Shown here: positions 38,633 to 48,130 of the stretch, one piece after another
Layout: each line of letters begins with the position of its first letter
Numbering within the stretch: the stretch's first letter is position 1
Assembly (NCBI GenBank): GCA_977017575.1
Contig: CDRNVI010000047.1
Location: 62,001-126,000 of the forward strand
Origin: Paramoeba atlantica
Lineage: Eukaryota > Discosea
Direction: 5' to 3'
Length of the DNA: 64,000 nucleotides
The notes under the pieces: model-generated
Told to the model about the DNA's origin: nothing
The model's input: only the letters and a program-made list of their open reading frames with translations
The model's database searches: none
Program-made: the position numbers and the translations under genes

Positions 38633-40542
38633 GGCATAACTTTTAGTTCATATAGGTCTCCATTGCTTCCTCGAAATCTAAACTTTGCCCGTGCCTGCTC
38701 CGGCACACTCACCTGATAAAAACCACATGATAAGTCGCGCTTCAGCCCGTACGGCTCTTTCGCTCGATGCAAATAGAAAGCAGCGTGCTTTAAGGGAACG
38801 TAAGGTATGTAATCTTCTTTGAGTCTCTTGTTGTCCTCTCGAGTCCACGCTATAAATCTGCGGCGCTTTTCAACTCCAGTTTCATCCGCGGGTTCAATAA
38901 CCGTAAAGGGTATCACCCACTGATTGGTGGGGCGTTTGTTTTCTTCGTCCGGTGATACTTTACTAATAATATTTGCATCTTCCAACTCTTTGATATCTTT
39001 TTCCGGTAAAGTAGGTGCAAATTTTGGCGATTCATCTTCATTTTTTTCCAACTTAAAGAGGGTGTTTAGCGTCTCACAAAATCGGGCAGATGCTGCCCCG
39101 TTCATCATATTCCGAAATTCGTTCATATTCAACACTTTCACTTTCTTCACATGTAATGGTAGTTTGAGATCATCATGCATAGCGAGCTTTGTGGTTCGTC
39201 GGGTACGCACAATGGTGTAGCGGCTCTTCTCTTGCGGCATATCGCGCAAGTACTGGCGAAATAAATTTTCGGAGCTCACAACGTTTTCAGATGCATTGTC
39301 GCTTTCCCAGTTCCAAGAGCGAGCGCGGTAGTGACGGGATCTGAATTGTACCGGAGGAGGGATTCTATCTGTTGGTGTTTTGCCAGATTCTTCAGTTCGT
39401 CGATTGTGACCTTCCCATTTGCGACCTGTTTGAACAGCTCCGTGACCGCCCCTCTCTTGGCTGAATGTGTCCCAAAAGCTTGACCGAGCGTTTGCTTGAT
39501 ATTTCGATCCATCTGTCGTACGTTCGTTCGGCACATTGTGTTCCACGACTTGAGCGTATGAACGTATTGGGCAAGCTCCGGAGTGCCTTCCCCAAGAATT
39601 ACTGTGTACATTGATGGTCGCCACTGGTTGCAACGCGACGCCTTTGTTCCTCTGCCCCAGGCGATTACTATTCTTTGCGAGGTCACCTGTACGAATCTTT
39701 CTGTCGTTAAATTTGCTGTCTCGGTCCAGCGGGAGGCAGCTTTCCAGCACAGTAGCATTGTCATGCTTTCCGATTGAGTCAGATTCTTTCGTAACTTGTT
39801 CAAGAGGTATGGTGTTAGTGGTTCCATTTGGTGTTTCGGCTCCTCCGCACCCTCGGCTTGTAGCGCTTTGCAGAAAAACTTTATTGGTACAGTGCTCTCT
39901 CCGATTAGGTTGAACAGTGCCATTATTGCTCGAGCGTACGTTATTTTCGTTTGCGGAGATATCGGGAGAAGCTGAATGAAAGCGACTGCATGTATTGGAC
40001 TTAGATGTATCTTTTTCCACGTGCAAAAGGTCCTGAACCTTTCCCAAAGCCTTGCCCTTGAATCCCACGTTGATGTGCTCCACATTGAGGCCATCCCATC
40101 CAAGGCCACTCTGACTTCGTGAGTGATCGTACTCACCCCCATCAACAGGCTTAGCAGGTTTCTCCTGCCTGATTGCGCCGACTCCAAACTTAACGTTCCC
40201 TGATATAATTTTCCAGATGAAATTAATCTCCCGTCGTAGCTCCGCGCATTGACTACATTCTGTGCTGTCGTCTTTCTTCGTTTGCTGTGCGGAGCCTCGA
40301 TCTGCGATGAAATTCTTTTGTATACTATGGACTTCTGTGGTACCATTTGATGCGAAATTTTCGTTCCTACGTCGATTCTCCGGTATTCTATATTTGGAAC
40401 ACTGGCGATTAAAGGACGGGCGTTTCATAACGTCTTGGCGCTGTGCGCGCTGCCAGCCGCCCTCTGGCGAAAATCCGGTGGTGATGATCTTTTGTACGGA
40501 CAATCCTTCAAGAAATGAACAGGAGATCGGCAATTGTAACAC
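38633..40542 (-). pseudogene. DIRS-b Pol, first segment: overlapping N-terminus and RT fingers
   Basis: Opens at an ATG and reads GFSPEGGWQRAQRQDVM and CSQCAELRREI, the conserved pol N-terminal blocks, then runs in parallel with YR without a stop. RT follows from FRQYLRDMPQEKSRYTI to motif A KRDLSCGFYQV and ends at YELKVMP, where DIRS-d was inserted. The residues after that (KSAARRPNIQ) are DIRS-d sequence read by chance. The host pol would be 871 residues if rejoined, still lacking the RNase H end. Confidence 0.86.
39276..40346 (-). CDS. DIRS-b tyrosine recombinase (intact)
   Basis: A 356-residue YR. N-terminal part: GKLYQGTLSLES, WDSRARLWERFRTFC. Catalytic set: Arg in KAASRWTETA, His and Arg in THSAKRGAVTEL, Tyr in LLRYNSDPVTTALALGTG. 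It lies completely inside the open pol frame, like the other copies. Neither DIRS-d nor DIRS-a' touches it, so it is the only undamaged gene of this host. DIRS-a, DIRS-b and DIRS-e (when rejoined) each keep a full-length YR. Confidence 0.9.
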   Translation of the reverse strand: MVPQKSIVYKRISSQIEAPHSKRRKTTAQNVVNARSYDGRLISSGKLYQGTLSLESAQSGRRNLLSLLMGVSTITHEVRVALDGMASMWSTSTWDSRARLWERFRTFCTWKKIHLSPIHAVAFIQLLPISPQTKITYARAIMALFNLIGESTVPIKFFCKALQAEGAEEPKHQMEPLTPYLLNKLRKNLTQSESMTMLLCWKAASRWTETANLTTERFVQVTSQRIVIAWGRGTKASRCNQWRPSMYTVILGEGTPELAQYVHTLKSWNTMCRTNVRQMDRNIKQTLGQAFGTHSAKRGAVTELFKQVANGKVTIDELKNLAKHQQIESLLRYNSDPVTTALALGTGKATMHLKTL

Positions 40543-41513
40543 ACTGGGCGCCCCACATTGGAAGAAGCATAACTCGGATACATTTGTCTCGGCTGACCAA
40601 AAGAACGATAACTTCGATTCACATAATTTGATCCGGAGTAGCGCGCACGAAATTTCTCTCGATCGGATAACTGATCCGACACGTGTTGATAAAATTTGTC
40701 GTGTGATCTGTCCTCTTTATCCAACTTCTGGTGGACTGCCTCTACATCTACCTTGCACGCTCGCCAATATGAGTCTCGAAGACTCTGAACGATTGCTTTA
40801 CCCAACTCCAAGAAAGGACCTTCAGACCATCCTGGGGTATCCCGCGCCAACATAATCCATTTCCCTAGCAAATTGTCGAAGTTTCGCTCTTGCTGTTTCT
40901 GAAATGAACGATCCTGAAAGAATTGATTGAGTCGCAAACCATATTCCGGTGCCTCCTTCAGTTCCCGAATCAAATCACGAATGCGAAATCCCTCATCATT
41001 ACGGGCATCGATCCACGCTGGCCAAGTAATAGGTTCATAAGGGTCTAACTTTAACGAATTCATTGATGCGAATGATTGCAGATTTGGAGGCAGGGGCCGT
41101 CCGCCGTCCAATGGCTGCGTCTCCGGAAGATTATTCGAGGACTGTGGTTCGGCTTCTTCCAGGTCAATACGAAAGTAATTCAGATCATTGTGAGGAAAGG
41201 GGTACTCACGCGTGGGATCGTCCTCCCAGACCGCCCACATTTCCATGCCTTCACGTCGAATCTTGCCATGCGAAGTACGTTTTGCCGAAGTCGACGCGTC
41301 TTTTCGTTGCCATACCGCTTTAATGTGCAGAACCGGTGCCACATCCTTCGCCAGCAAAAGCTTTTCACACACTCTTGATTTCATTATGCTCATTTCCGAG
41401 CTTCCCATCGGATTCTCTGGCACGATCGATGGACTACGCGTTTCGCGTGGTGATAGAGTCTCTCGCGGCGACAACGCACACGCGAATCGCCGCGATTGAA
41501 GTCGTGAAGTCAC
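40425..41513 (-). pseudogene. gag: DIRS-b Gag with a satellite-derived N-terminus
   Basis: The frame encodes RVCEKLLLAKD, a KIRREGMEMWAVW block, DPYEPITWPAW, RDLIRELKEAPEYGLRLNQFFQDRS and a knuckle CYNCRSPVHFLKDC. The first 14 or so residues (MTSRLQSRRFACAL) are read from the 177-bp satellite, which starts at about 41469. Gag's natural start and the left terminal region A are therefore missing. Only a handful of residues seem lost relative to DIRS-a. Whether a chimeric product is made is unknown. Confidence 0.85.
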
Positions 41514-41718
41514 AAAACTTTGATATGCCTTTTTCTGAGAACCGAAAGCTGAGACTACGCGCAGCAGCAGCGGTGCGCCAAAGTGGATTTATGCACTCGT
41601 GATTGCGCGCTCCGAATGTTTATGGATTTGCGTTGCGCGATCCGAGGCACCGCACACGCAAATCGCCGCGATTGAAGTCGTGAAGTCACAAAACTTTGAT
41701 ATGCCTTTTTCTGAAAAC
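41469..41718 (+). repeat. 177-bp satellite, left remnant
   Basis: About 1.4 monomers with the same sequence as the array at 49426-64000. It ends CTGAAAAC at the DIRS-e border, and the array resumes with CAAAGACTGAG at 49426; joined they read as one monomer (CTGAAAACCAAAAACTGAG variant). This is the left edge of the big array. Confidence 0.93.
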
Positions 41719-42055
41719 GAAATCCAGGTCGGGCTGCTCATAAAACATCTAGTAGAACTAGTATATAAAAATATATGGAAGCAATAATAAGAAATTTGAA
41801 GACTGCTGATTTCTCAATGATCTTACGAAGATATATCTTTCCTGTAGTGTATTTATGGAAATAAACCCAAGAGACTAAGTGAGATCGTCATAACCTATCA
41901 TAATCAATGCTAAAAGAGTACCAAATAAACTAATAACGTTGTGAACGGGAATGCCCGTCCGCGCAACCCGCAGCCAACCAACCCGATCACTAGTCACATT
42001 TAACACTACCCGAGCACTCGTGATATTCCTTGGGGAACTTCTCCTAAGTCCCAGG
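41719..42055 (-). repeat. DIRS-e right terminal region B
   Basis: Non-coding. It contains a GGACGGGCATTCCCGTTCAC hairpin block (about 41943-41962, minus sense) comparable to the CCCGTTCACAAG block of the solo unit at 48131. It ends GGATTTC, like DIRS-d. Confidence 0.7.
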
Positions 42056-43845
42056 CTAAAATTTCCTGCTAATCGGGTCTGCTGGATTCTCTGACGAGGC
42101 AATGTAACGTGCCTGAATGCATATCCCTTTCCTTTTTGCTTCCTCTAAAACCATGCGCAATTGACGTGCAATATTGTCCGACTTAGAAGTTTTCCTATTC
42201 AGTGCCTCTTTACATGAAGTGTTGTCCACAAAAAGATCCAGGCACGTTCCGCTTTCAAAATGCTCACCGAATTCTTCAAGAGCCAACCTTACAGCCGTAG
42301 CTTCAGCATTGTTTACTTCATACGTTGTTCCGGCTTCCCATGGCTTGCCTGTTATCAAAACCTCTCCTGTATCCAGATACAGAATCCCTCCCCACCCTTT
42401 GCGAGAAGCATCTGTGTAAAGACGATGTTTGTGAGGAACGAAATCTGGATGAAGTGGAGCTTTAATCGGAGTATTTAATACTACCTCATCCCTCCATTGT
42501 GCTAAAATAATACGTGTTTTTCGTGGAAGGTCAACAGACTTATTACCTATCCACGGACATCGATTCAACAAATTAATTCGTCGCTGAACAATCTTGACAG
42601 CGAAATGAAATCGCGGAATGACTATACCAAGCACAGCAGATGAGTACAGAAGGCGCCCCACCGCCGCCTCCAGATCTTTGAAGCTTAACGAGTAAAATCT
42701 GTCATTCTGCAACTTACGCACCACACGTGGTCCCAGGCTGACCTTGTGATTGACGTGATCGTAATGAACTCCATTAAATACATAGTGCTGTGTCGGCTCA
42801 TGGCCTTTCTCCTTGAATTTTCCTCCCATCTCATCGCACCGTTTATCCACAAAGCGTGCGTACTCCTGCGCTTGTTCCACAGTTCCCGAAAACCGAACTC
42901 CATCAACGTACACATCCATAGCTCCTCGTGTAAAGGCAGATTTAGCGCTACACACTGTGATAAGTCCCCCAAGGGCGGAAGTTATCGTATGCATGATTTC
43001 TGGGGCACACCTACATGTATGTCCCATCGGAAGAACGTTCATTTCATAAGTACGGCCTTTTGATGAAAAGCGAAATTTACAACGCGCAGCTAGAGGAAGT
43101 GGTACTTGATAGAATCCACAGCTTAAATCTTTTTTCACTCCTATAGCGTCGTCAACTCGATGCAAATATTTACTAGGATGAAGCAGGGGAACATCAGGGA
43201 CATAATCTTTCAACCGGTCATTATCCCAGCGCGACCAAGATATAAATCTCCTCCGATCGTGACCAAATTCGTCTTGTTCCACTACAGTAAACGGGATGAT
43301 AAATTGAGCTGCAGGACGACGCTCTAATTCATCAGAAGAAACTTGAGAAATGATACCGGCCTTCAAAAGAAGCGCAATATCGGACACAGGTAGAGAATTG
43401 AGTCCTTTCGGCTCTTTTTCAGCTACTTCAGGAACGTGTAGAAGTTCGTCCATAACATTTTGAAAGCGCATCTTGGTTGGCAAGTCCATGCATCCTTTCA
43501 CTACCTTTAGATCCATTAGAGGTGTATTCATTTTCACGTGTAATGGTATCTCAAAATCTTTTGCCGTGGCCAACTTAGACGAGCGCCGCGCGCAAGTAAT
43601 CGAGTGCCGTTTCAAGTACGGTACCTCAGAGTAAACTTGCTCCAACAGTTCAGCTGTCATGCCGGGAGTCTCGCCGATACACGTTGCGTTCCGAGCGCTC
43701 TGGCCGTCGTTACTTGGTTTGCATTGTATCTTAACAGACTTTCGACATTTAAATGCTTGGTCATGTTCTGAACTTCTGATATCGTTAGATTCCCTTGAGC
43801 CACTTCCTGGAACAGCCACGTGATTGCACCCCTTTTTATTGAATG
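42056..43845 (-). CDS. pol: DIRS-e Pol, 3' segment: RT and RNase H
   Basis: Continues the pol frame after the solo A-B insertion. RT: RRSSKLATAKDFEIPLHVK, motif A KKDLSCGFYQV, catalytic box YVDG (MDVYVDGVRFSG). A two-residue insertion (MGHTCRCAPE) sits in the usual MGHRCAPE block. RNase H: YTDASRKGWGGIL, NNAEATAVRLAL, LFVDNTSCKEA, ENPADPISRKF at the C-terminus. With the 5' pieces (46490-47437, 45594-45678) it totals 940 residues, close to 927 in DIRS-a. Domains are undamaged, but the gene is split. Confidence 0.88.
43657..43845 (-). pseudogene. DIRS-e tyrosine recombinase, C-terminal segment
   Basis: Another phase of the same DNA as pol. It reads HSIKRGAITWLFQEVAQG (catalytic His and Arg) and ESLLRYNANQVTTARALGT (Tyr), with stop TGA at 43657-43659. 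It joins GNGYGT at 45594, rebuilding the GYGT-HSxKRG block of DIRS-a. The solo A-B unit therefore sits exactly in front of the catalytic His. Confidence 0.88.
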
Positions 43846-44151
43846 TGAGAACTTGTGAAAGTAATCTGCGTATTCAATTTAGTTCAATACACATGAATAT
43901 TTCAGCACGTAAAGCATAATATTTTATTATATACCAAGGAAAGTGTTTATATCCACGTTTAAAAAGTTTTTGGCTATTGAATATTGAAAAATAGTTTCCC
44001 ATTCGTTAGTACTGTGAGAAAATGAATTATAGTAGCGCTACTAAGTGACATATGTTGTTTTACTTTATACTTTATATATTGATATACAAACATATTCGAT
44101 GGATTTGACGAAGGGTAGGATTACATTAATGTATTTTACACTTGATTTGAG

Positions 44152-45540
44152 GGGGAGGGGGGGCACTCGATGAATATTCATCGAACGGACAGTGCGTTCG
44201 ATGAATGGATTGCAGTACGACCCGTTCGATGAATCATTCATCGAACAGGATGTCCTGTTCGATGAATGAAAATGCAATTTTTTTTTGTAAAAAAAAAGCT
44301 CGTTTCGGTCTGCATCATGCTCCTGGCTGCTACCTTGATCCGTAAGACAAAAACAAATCCGAAACGTTATCAAAAAGCGGAAGGATTCTTAAAACTATTG
44401 CCACTTAAGTTTACAAAGATAAAATCATAACTTACAAATACACAAACCTGCGGAAGTGGCAGACACAGGTCCTCAGTGCGCGACCCAAAAAATATTGGGT
44501 TGGGGGTACGTTCGTTGTACTCAACGAACTGCCGGATTTTCGTTGAGTACTCAACGAACGGAAATTTACGGTGCAAGTCAAGGACTTTTGCATATGTCAA
44601 GGACTTTTGTGGAACACCCAAGAATTTTTTTTGAATTTCATTTTCCGTGCGTTCAGTATCCTACACTTCACTATATACGTTGACAACGCCTGCGTAGCGA
44701 AAACTACGAAATTCAGTGAGCTTCGCAAATTGCTTCCCACTAACGACGCACAGGGGAATCCTACGCGGGGTACGGCTCAGGCCCGCTCACGCGGGCCCTC
44801 GCCGTTTCGCGGCCGCGCGCACCCCCGCTCACGCGGGGGCCCCCGCGCGGCCAAAATGGGTACTAAAATTTGTTATCAAGGTAGTTGGGCTTCGCAAATT
44901 GCTTCCCACGAATCTAGAGAGAAGCACACGTACAATAATCTTTAACGATAAAGATACAGTTTCTGTACCTTGTTGATTATTTACTTTTTTTACCTTTCAT
45001 GGGAGTGTTCACACGCTCCAAAGCAAAAGAATCAGGAGTAGCTCCTGAGATTTTGCCGCTCCCTCCTGCCCGATGGAAAAAGAAGGCCGTGACGCCAACT
45101 CATCCGCCCGCCGTGCTAATATCCACCACCTCCGCATGGAGCGCGCGGGTCGCCAAAAAATATAATTATGTCCCAGGGCTACGCTCACAGTTGGGCCTTG
45201 CTCGCAAAGGGGGGCTTTTGCCTCCAGAAGCCGGCTACGCTCACAGTTGGGCCTTGCTCGCAGACGGGGGCCTTGCTTGCACACTTGGGCTTCGCTGACA
45301 GTTGGGCCTTGCCTCCAGACATGTAATCGAGATGGTAATGTTCAAATTCCCCCCAAAAAAAATCGAGACGAAAAATTCGTGCAGCAGTGCCCGTTGGATG
45401 AATGATTCATCGAACGCACTGCCCGTTCGATGAATATTCATCGAACGGGACGCCTGGTCATCGAACGGGACGCCGTTCAATGAATATTCATCGAACGCAC
45501 GGTGCGTTCGATGAATTTTCATCGAATGCCCCCCCTGGCC
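44152..45540. mobile_element. Foldback-like DNA transposon 1 (8-bp TSD)
   Basis: Duplicated target GATTTGAG at 44144-44151 and 45541-45548; uninterrupted B copies have one. Terminal inverted repeats of about 55 bp share GGGGGGGCAYTCGATGAA and are rich in the palindrome TTCGATGAATATTCATCGAA. The interior is a patchwork: a TTCGTTGAGTACTCAACGAA palindrome (44535-44560), a GC-rich stretch with inverted repeats (44755-44860), a twice-present CTTCGCAAATTGCTTCCCAC, an SL-headed LINE fragment, and CTCACAGTTGGGCCTTGCTC repeats (45185-45310). No transposase is seen. Confidence 0.8.
44941..45160 (+). pseudogene. Spliced leader plus 5' end of an RLE-1-like LINE mRNA
   Basis: Bases 44941-44975 repeat the leader found at 13565. 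After 23 nt of pyrimidine-rich 5' UTR comes ATG 44999, encoding MGVFTRSKAKESGVAPEILP, close to MGMFTRSRAKERGLAPVVQP of RLE-1 copy A. Homology fades after about 40 residues. In copy A the T tract and AG acceptor lie at the place where the leader is joined here. It is a 5' piece of a processed transcript captured within the foldback element. Confidence 0.82.
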
Positions 45541-45593
45541 GATTTGAGTTTTTCAATCTTCACGAATACAATTTTATACGAATGCGCTGATTA

Positions 45594-45690
45594 CGTCCCA
45601 TAGCCATTTCCCAAGATTTCGCGTATTTTGCTGTCCATTCGAGATACCTCCGTGTAGCACATTCTGCACCCTTGGGGTATTCGTCTCATG
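45594..45690 (-). pseudogene. DIRS-e YR/pol middle piece
   Basis: Encodes in the YR phase IPQGCRMCYTEVSRM, DSKIREILGNGYGT. Bases 45679-45690 are one copy of the 12-bp target duplication. In the pol phase the same DNA has no stop. It links 46490 to 43845 in both frames. Confidence 0.85.
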
Positions 45691-46489
45691 TTGTTGTTGT
45701 TGTTGAACTGGGCCGTTTGACTCCGAAGAGTTATGACCCCTCGACTCTCCAAGTGGGAAGGTCCGATAAATCGGTCGAAGTCAGCCACAGCAAGATGTGA
45801 CTGGCGCTCCACTTGGAGAGGAGATTCTTCCACTGAAGGAATCCAATAAATAAAAAAGCTCCAGGGTAGGAGGGGTTCGCTACTCCCCAGCGTGGTTTAA
45901 CAAGTTGTTGTTGTTGTTGAACAACAACAAGTTTAACAAGTTAATCCACGACCCTGCCTTAAAGTTTTTATGCGGATGCTACCCTAGTTTCTTGACGTCT
46001 TGTTTTGTTGACGCCGGGTAGATCCACACCATGGGCGGTGGAGAGCGCGGCGGGAGAGCGGCGGGTGGACAGCGGGGGAGAGCGCGGGCAGGTGGCGCTG
46101 CGGGTGGCGCGGCGGGTGGCGCGGCGGGTGGCGCGGCGGGTGGGGAGAGCGGAGGGTGGCGCGGCCGGGAGCGCGGAGGGTGGGGAGAGCGGCGGGTGGC
46201 GCGGAGGATGTGGAGAGCGGCGGGTGACACGGCCGGGGGCGCGGCTGGTGGCGCGGAGGGTGGGGAGAACGGCGGGAGCGCGGCGGGGAGCGCAGTGGCA
46301 AGCGTAGCGGGTGGCGCGCCCGGGAGAGCGGGGGGTGTGGAGAGCGGCGGGTGGCGCGGAGGGTGTGGAGAGCGGCGGGTGACACGGCCGGCGGCCCGGC
46401 GGGAGCGCGGCGGGAAGCACGGTGGGTGGTCAGAGGGAGGAGTGAAGGGGGTCATGGGGGAAAAGACAAAATAGAAAACAACAAGGTAC
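45691..46489 (-). mobile_element. Retroposon with 12-bp TSD, CAA tail and leader remnant
   Basis: ATTCGTCTCATG is duplicated at 45679-45690 and 46490-46501. In minus sense the insert begins GTACCTTGTTG, the last 11 nt of the spliced leader, continues with a pyrimidine-rich stretch and an ATG, and ends in (CAA)5. A 12-bp duplication is typical of ingi/L1Tc machinery. The interior holds a GC-rich minisatellite (46027-46440) and a unique part with AGTGGAGCGCCAGTCACATC. A proline-rich frame of about 160 codons is simple-sequence. Confidence 0.75.
46027..46440. repeat. GC-rich minisatellite
   Basis: Irregular repeats of GGCGGGTGGCGCGG, GGTGGGGAGAGCGG and GGGAGCGCGG types, strongly G-rich on the plus strand. 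It reads as proline/arginine-rich peptides in all minus frames, which I take as composition, not coding. Confidence 0.85.
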
Positions 46490-47304
46490 ATTCGTCTCAT
46501 GTAGTCCGCTAACTCGGCAGTTCCGGGGCCCGTCACAATCGCGTACATATACGGTCGAAAGGGGTTCATTCTCGTTGACTTCGTTGCTCTTCCCCAGTAA
46601 ATCACCACCTCTTCGGGAGTAACCTTTAATATCTGTTCTGTCGAGAGTTCCGCCGTTTCCGTCCAACGAGCTGCCGTTTTCCAGCACGAAAGAGCCGTCA
46701 TGCTCTCGGATGTTGTTAGACTTCTTCTCAACCGTCTTAGAAGGACGGGAGTAATTGCAAGCATTTGTCTCTGTGGTTCTAGTCCGCCTTGCGCTTGCAA
46801 CGCCTTTCCGTAGATCTTCAATGGGGTTGCTTCGGCTCCCATGAGCGTAATAAGAGTCTGCAGATTCCTTGCGTAGGCCAGTCGTGTCGACGTCGCCAGT
46901 TTCAATGAGTCTACGAACCTGACCGCACTGAGCGCGTTTTGAGATAGGTGACGTTGTGCACAAAAGTCTTGCATCCGGAGCCACAGCCTCTCCCTCGTTC
47001 CCCACGTACTTGTTGCCCACATGGGCTCGATTGCTTTCCGAACGATCTGACCGTGCGGATCCTTTGGGTTGAGTCCGAGTATATCGCATAAAAGGTTTGA
47101 TCTCGTTTGTTCCCTTGCCAAAGGCGCTGCCGTTCCGAACACGTGTTTTCCCCTCCGAATTTGAAGTCTCGGTAAATCCGTTCTTTCCACTGCACTTGCA
47201 CTTTCCATTCGCAAGAATAAAGATGAATTCGGAGAAGAGCCTGGTAAGTTCACCCGCCGTATCCTCAACGGTCGGGCACGAGCATTTGTCGGGGTGGGGC
47301 ACAA
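46490..47304 (-). pseudogene. DIRS-e tyrosine recombinase, N-terminal segment
   Basis: Reads LREQ-type N-terminal sequence, WGTRERLWLRMQDFC, LEPQRQMLAITP and the first catalytic Arg in CWKTAARWTETAEL, then YWGRATKSTRMNPFRPYMYAIV and ADYMRR at the retroposon. With the two downstream segments it forms a 362-residue YR, in line with 345 and 356 in DIRS-a and DIRS-b. All catalytic residues are present over the three segments. Confidence 0.87.
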
Positions 47305-47437
47305 ATCCTATTGTGTGCGTCTTACGCCCGTCTGGGCGCCGCTCGCCACCCCCCCACGAAAAACCGGTTGTGGTGCCCCGCTTTGCAAACGAGGACATTG
47401 AGCGCGAACGTGACCAGTTTGGCGACAATTGTAGCAT
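46490..47437 (-). pseudogene. pol: DIRS-e Pol, N-terminal segment overlapping YR
   Basis: Starts at ATG 47437 inside gag and reads TGFSWGGGERR and TAGELTRLFSEFI, blocks shared with the pol N-terminus of DIRS-d (TTFKGFSPGGGEW, GELTRLF). It stays open through the entire YR segment. Its phase is -1 relative to gag. Together with 45594-45678 and 42056-43845 it gives a 940-residue Pol. Confidence 0.82.
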
Positions 47438-48130
47438 ACACGCGCTCCTTTCACAACCCGTGGTAGGCGATTCACACGCAGCTGTTCCTCTGTCATGATT
47501 TGTCCGTAACGATCCTGAGGATCATCATCCTTGTGAAGGCGCTGCTGAACACGTTCTACAGGAGCTCCCGCTGCTGCCCAATAATGATTTCGAAGCTCTT
47601 CGATGAGCATTTCCGCGATACAAATGAATTGCTCATCTTTCCATCCTTCCATCACTCTAGCTGCATAAATCCACTTTACCAATATGGCAAACAAGCGCTC
47701 ACGATGTGCCGGAGGATTGAAGCGAACTCCCAGCTCCGGAGTTTCACGCAGCTCACGAACAAGCTCTCGCGGCTTAAATTCATCCAGAGAGTCGATCCAA
47801 GCCGCCCACGTCAAAGGAACAAATGAAGAAAACTTAGATGGGTCACGAACTTGCATTCCTTCCAGCGCAGCTAGCTGCTCATCACGCGGCTGTCCACCTG
47901 GCATCGCCTTGTAAACTTTAACGATAGAAAGTGCGAAATAGTCAATCAGCGGATGGGGGAACTCATACTCATTGTCGGGATCATCCTCCCACAGGGCCCA
48001 AATATCAAACTCATCACTGTTTTTCGCCTTCTTACGGTATACTTTACCCACAACAGTTTGATTCACATCTTCACCGCGCTCGGCCCATGTTGCCTGTATT
48101 TGCACCTTAAATCCCTTCTCCAGCAAAGTC
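47308..48130 (-). CDS. gag: DIRS-e Gag, main segment
   Basis: Contains QATWAERGEDVNQ, DEFKPRELVRELRETPELGV, RNHYWAAAGAPVERVQQRLH and the knuckle CYNCRQTGHVRAQC. It lacks an ATG at its left edge, because the solo A-B unit at 48131-49150 separates it from the first 28 codons (49151-49236). Joined, gag is 302 residues and in register. It is very similar to the DIRS-d Gag. Confidence 0.88.

Larger units (their letters stand above)
30877..41468 (-). mobile_element. DIRS-b: YR element truncated at both ends and split twice
   Basis: A minus-strand host element. Its pol is cut by DIRS-d between 38633 and 36372 and by DIRS-a' between 36102 and 31311. Its 5' end merges into the 177-bp satellite at about 41469 within gag, and its 3' end stops within RNase H at an ATT microsatellite. 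The three pol segments (1,910, 271 and 435 nt) add up in register. Confidence 0.85.
43846..45593 (+). mobile_element. Solo A-B unit of the DIRS-c family inserted in DIRS-e
   Basis: A (43846-43971) starts TGAGAACTTGTGAAAG; B (43972 to 44151, then 45541 on) ends GCGCTGATTA. No genes or C-rich linker lie between A and B. B is split by a foldback transposon. The flanks rejoin the YR and pol frames exactly. It parallels a solo LTR but was inserted without a target duplication. Confidence 0.88.

Noticed and set aside
44755-44860. Structured RNA gene in the GC-rich stretch with CGCGGGGGCCCCCGCG-like inverted repeats
   Set aside because: The inverted repeats are simple GC-rich palindromes without tRNA, rRNA or snRNA features. 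Treated as interior of the foldback element.
45979-46457. Proline-rich frame of about 160 codons inside the 45691-46489 retroposon
   Set aside because: It consists almost entirely of GC-rich minisatellite. All minus phases give similar P/R-rich peptides, so coding cannot be argued.
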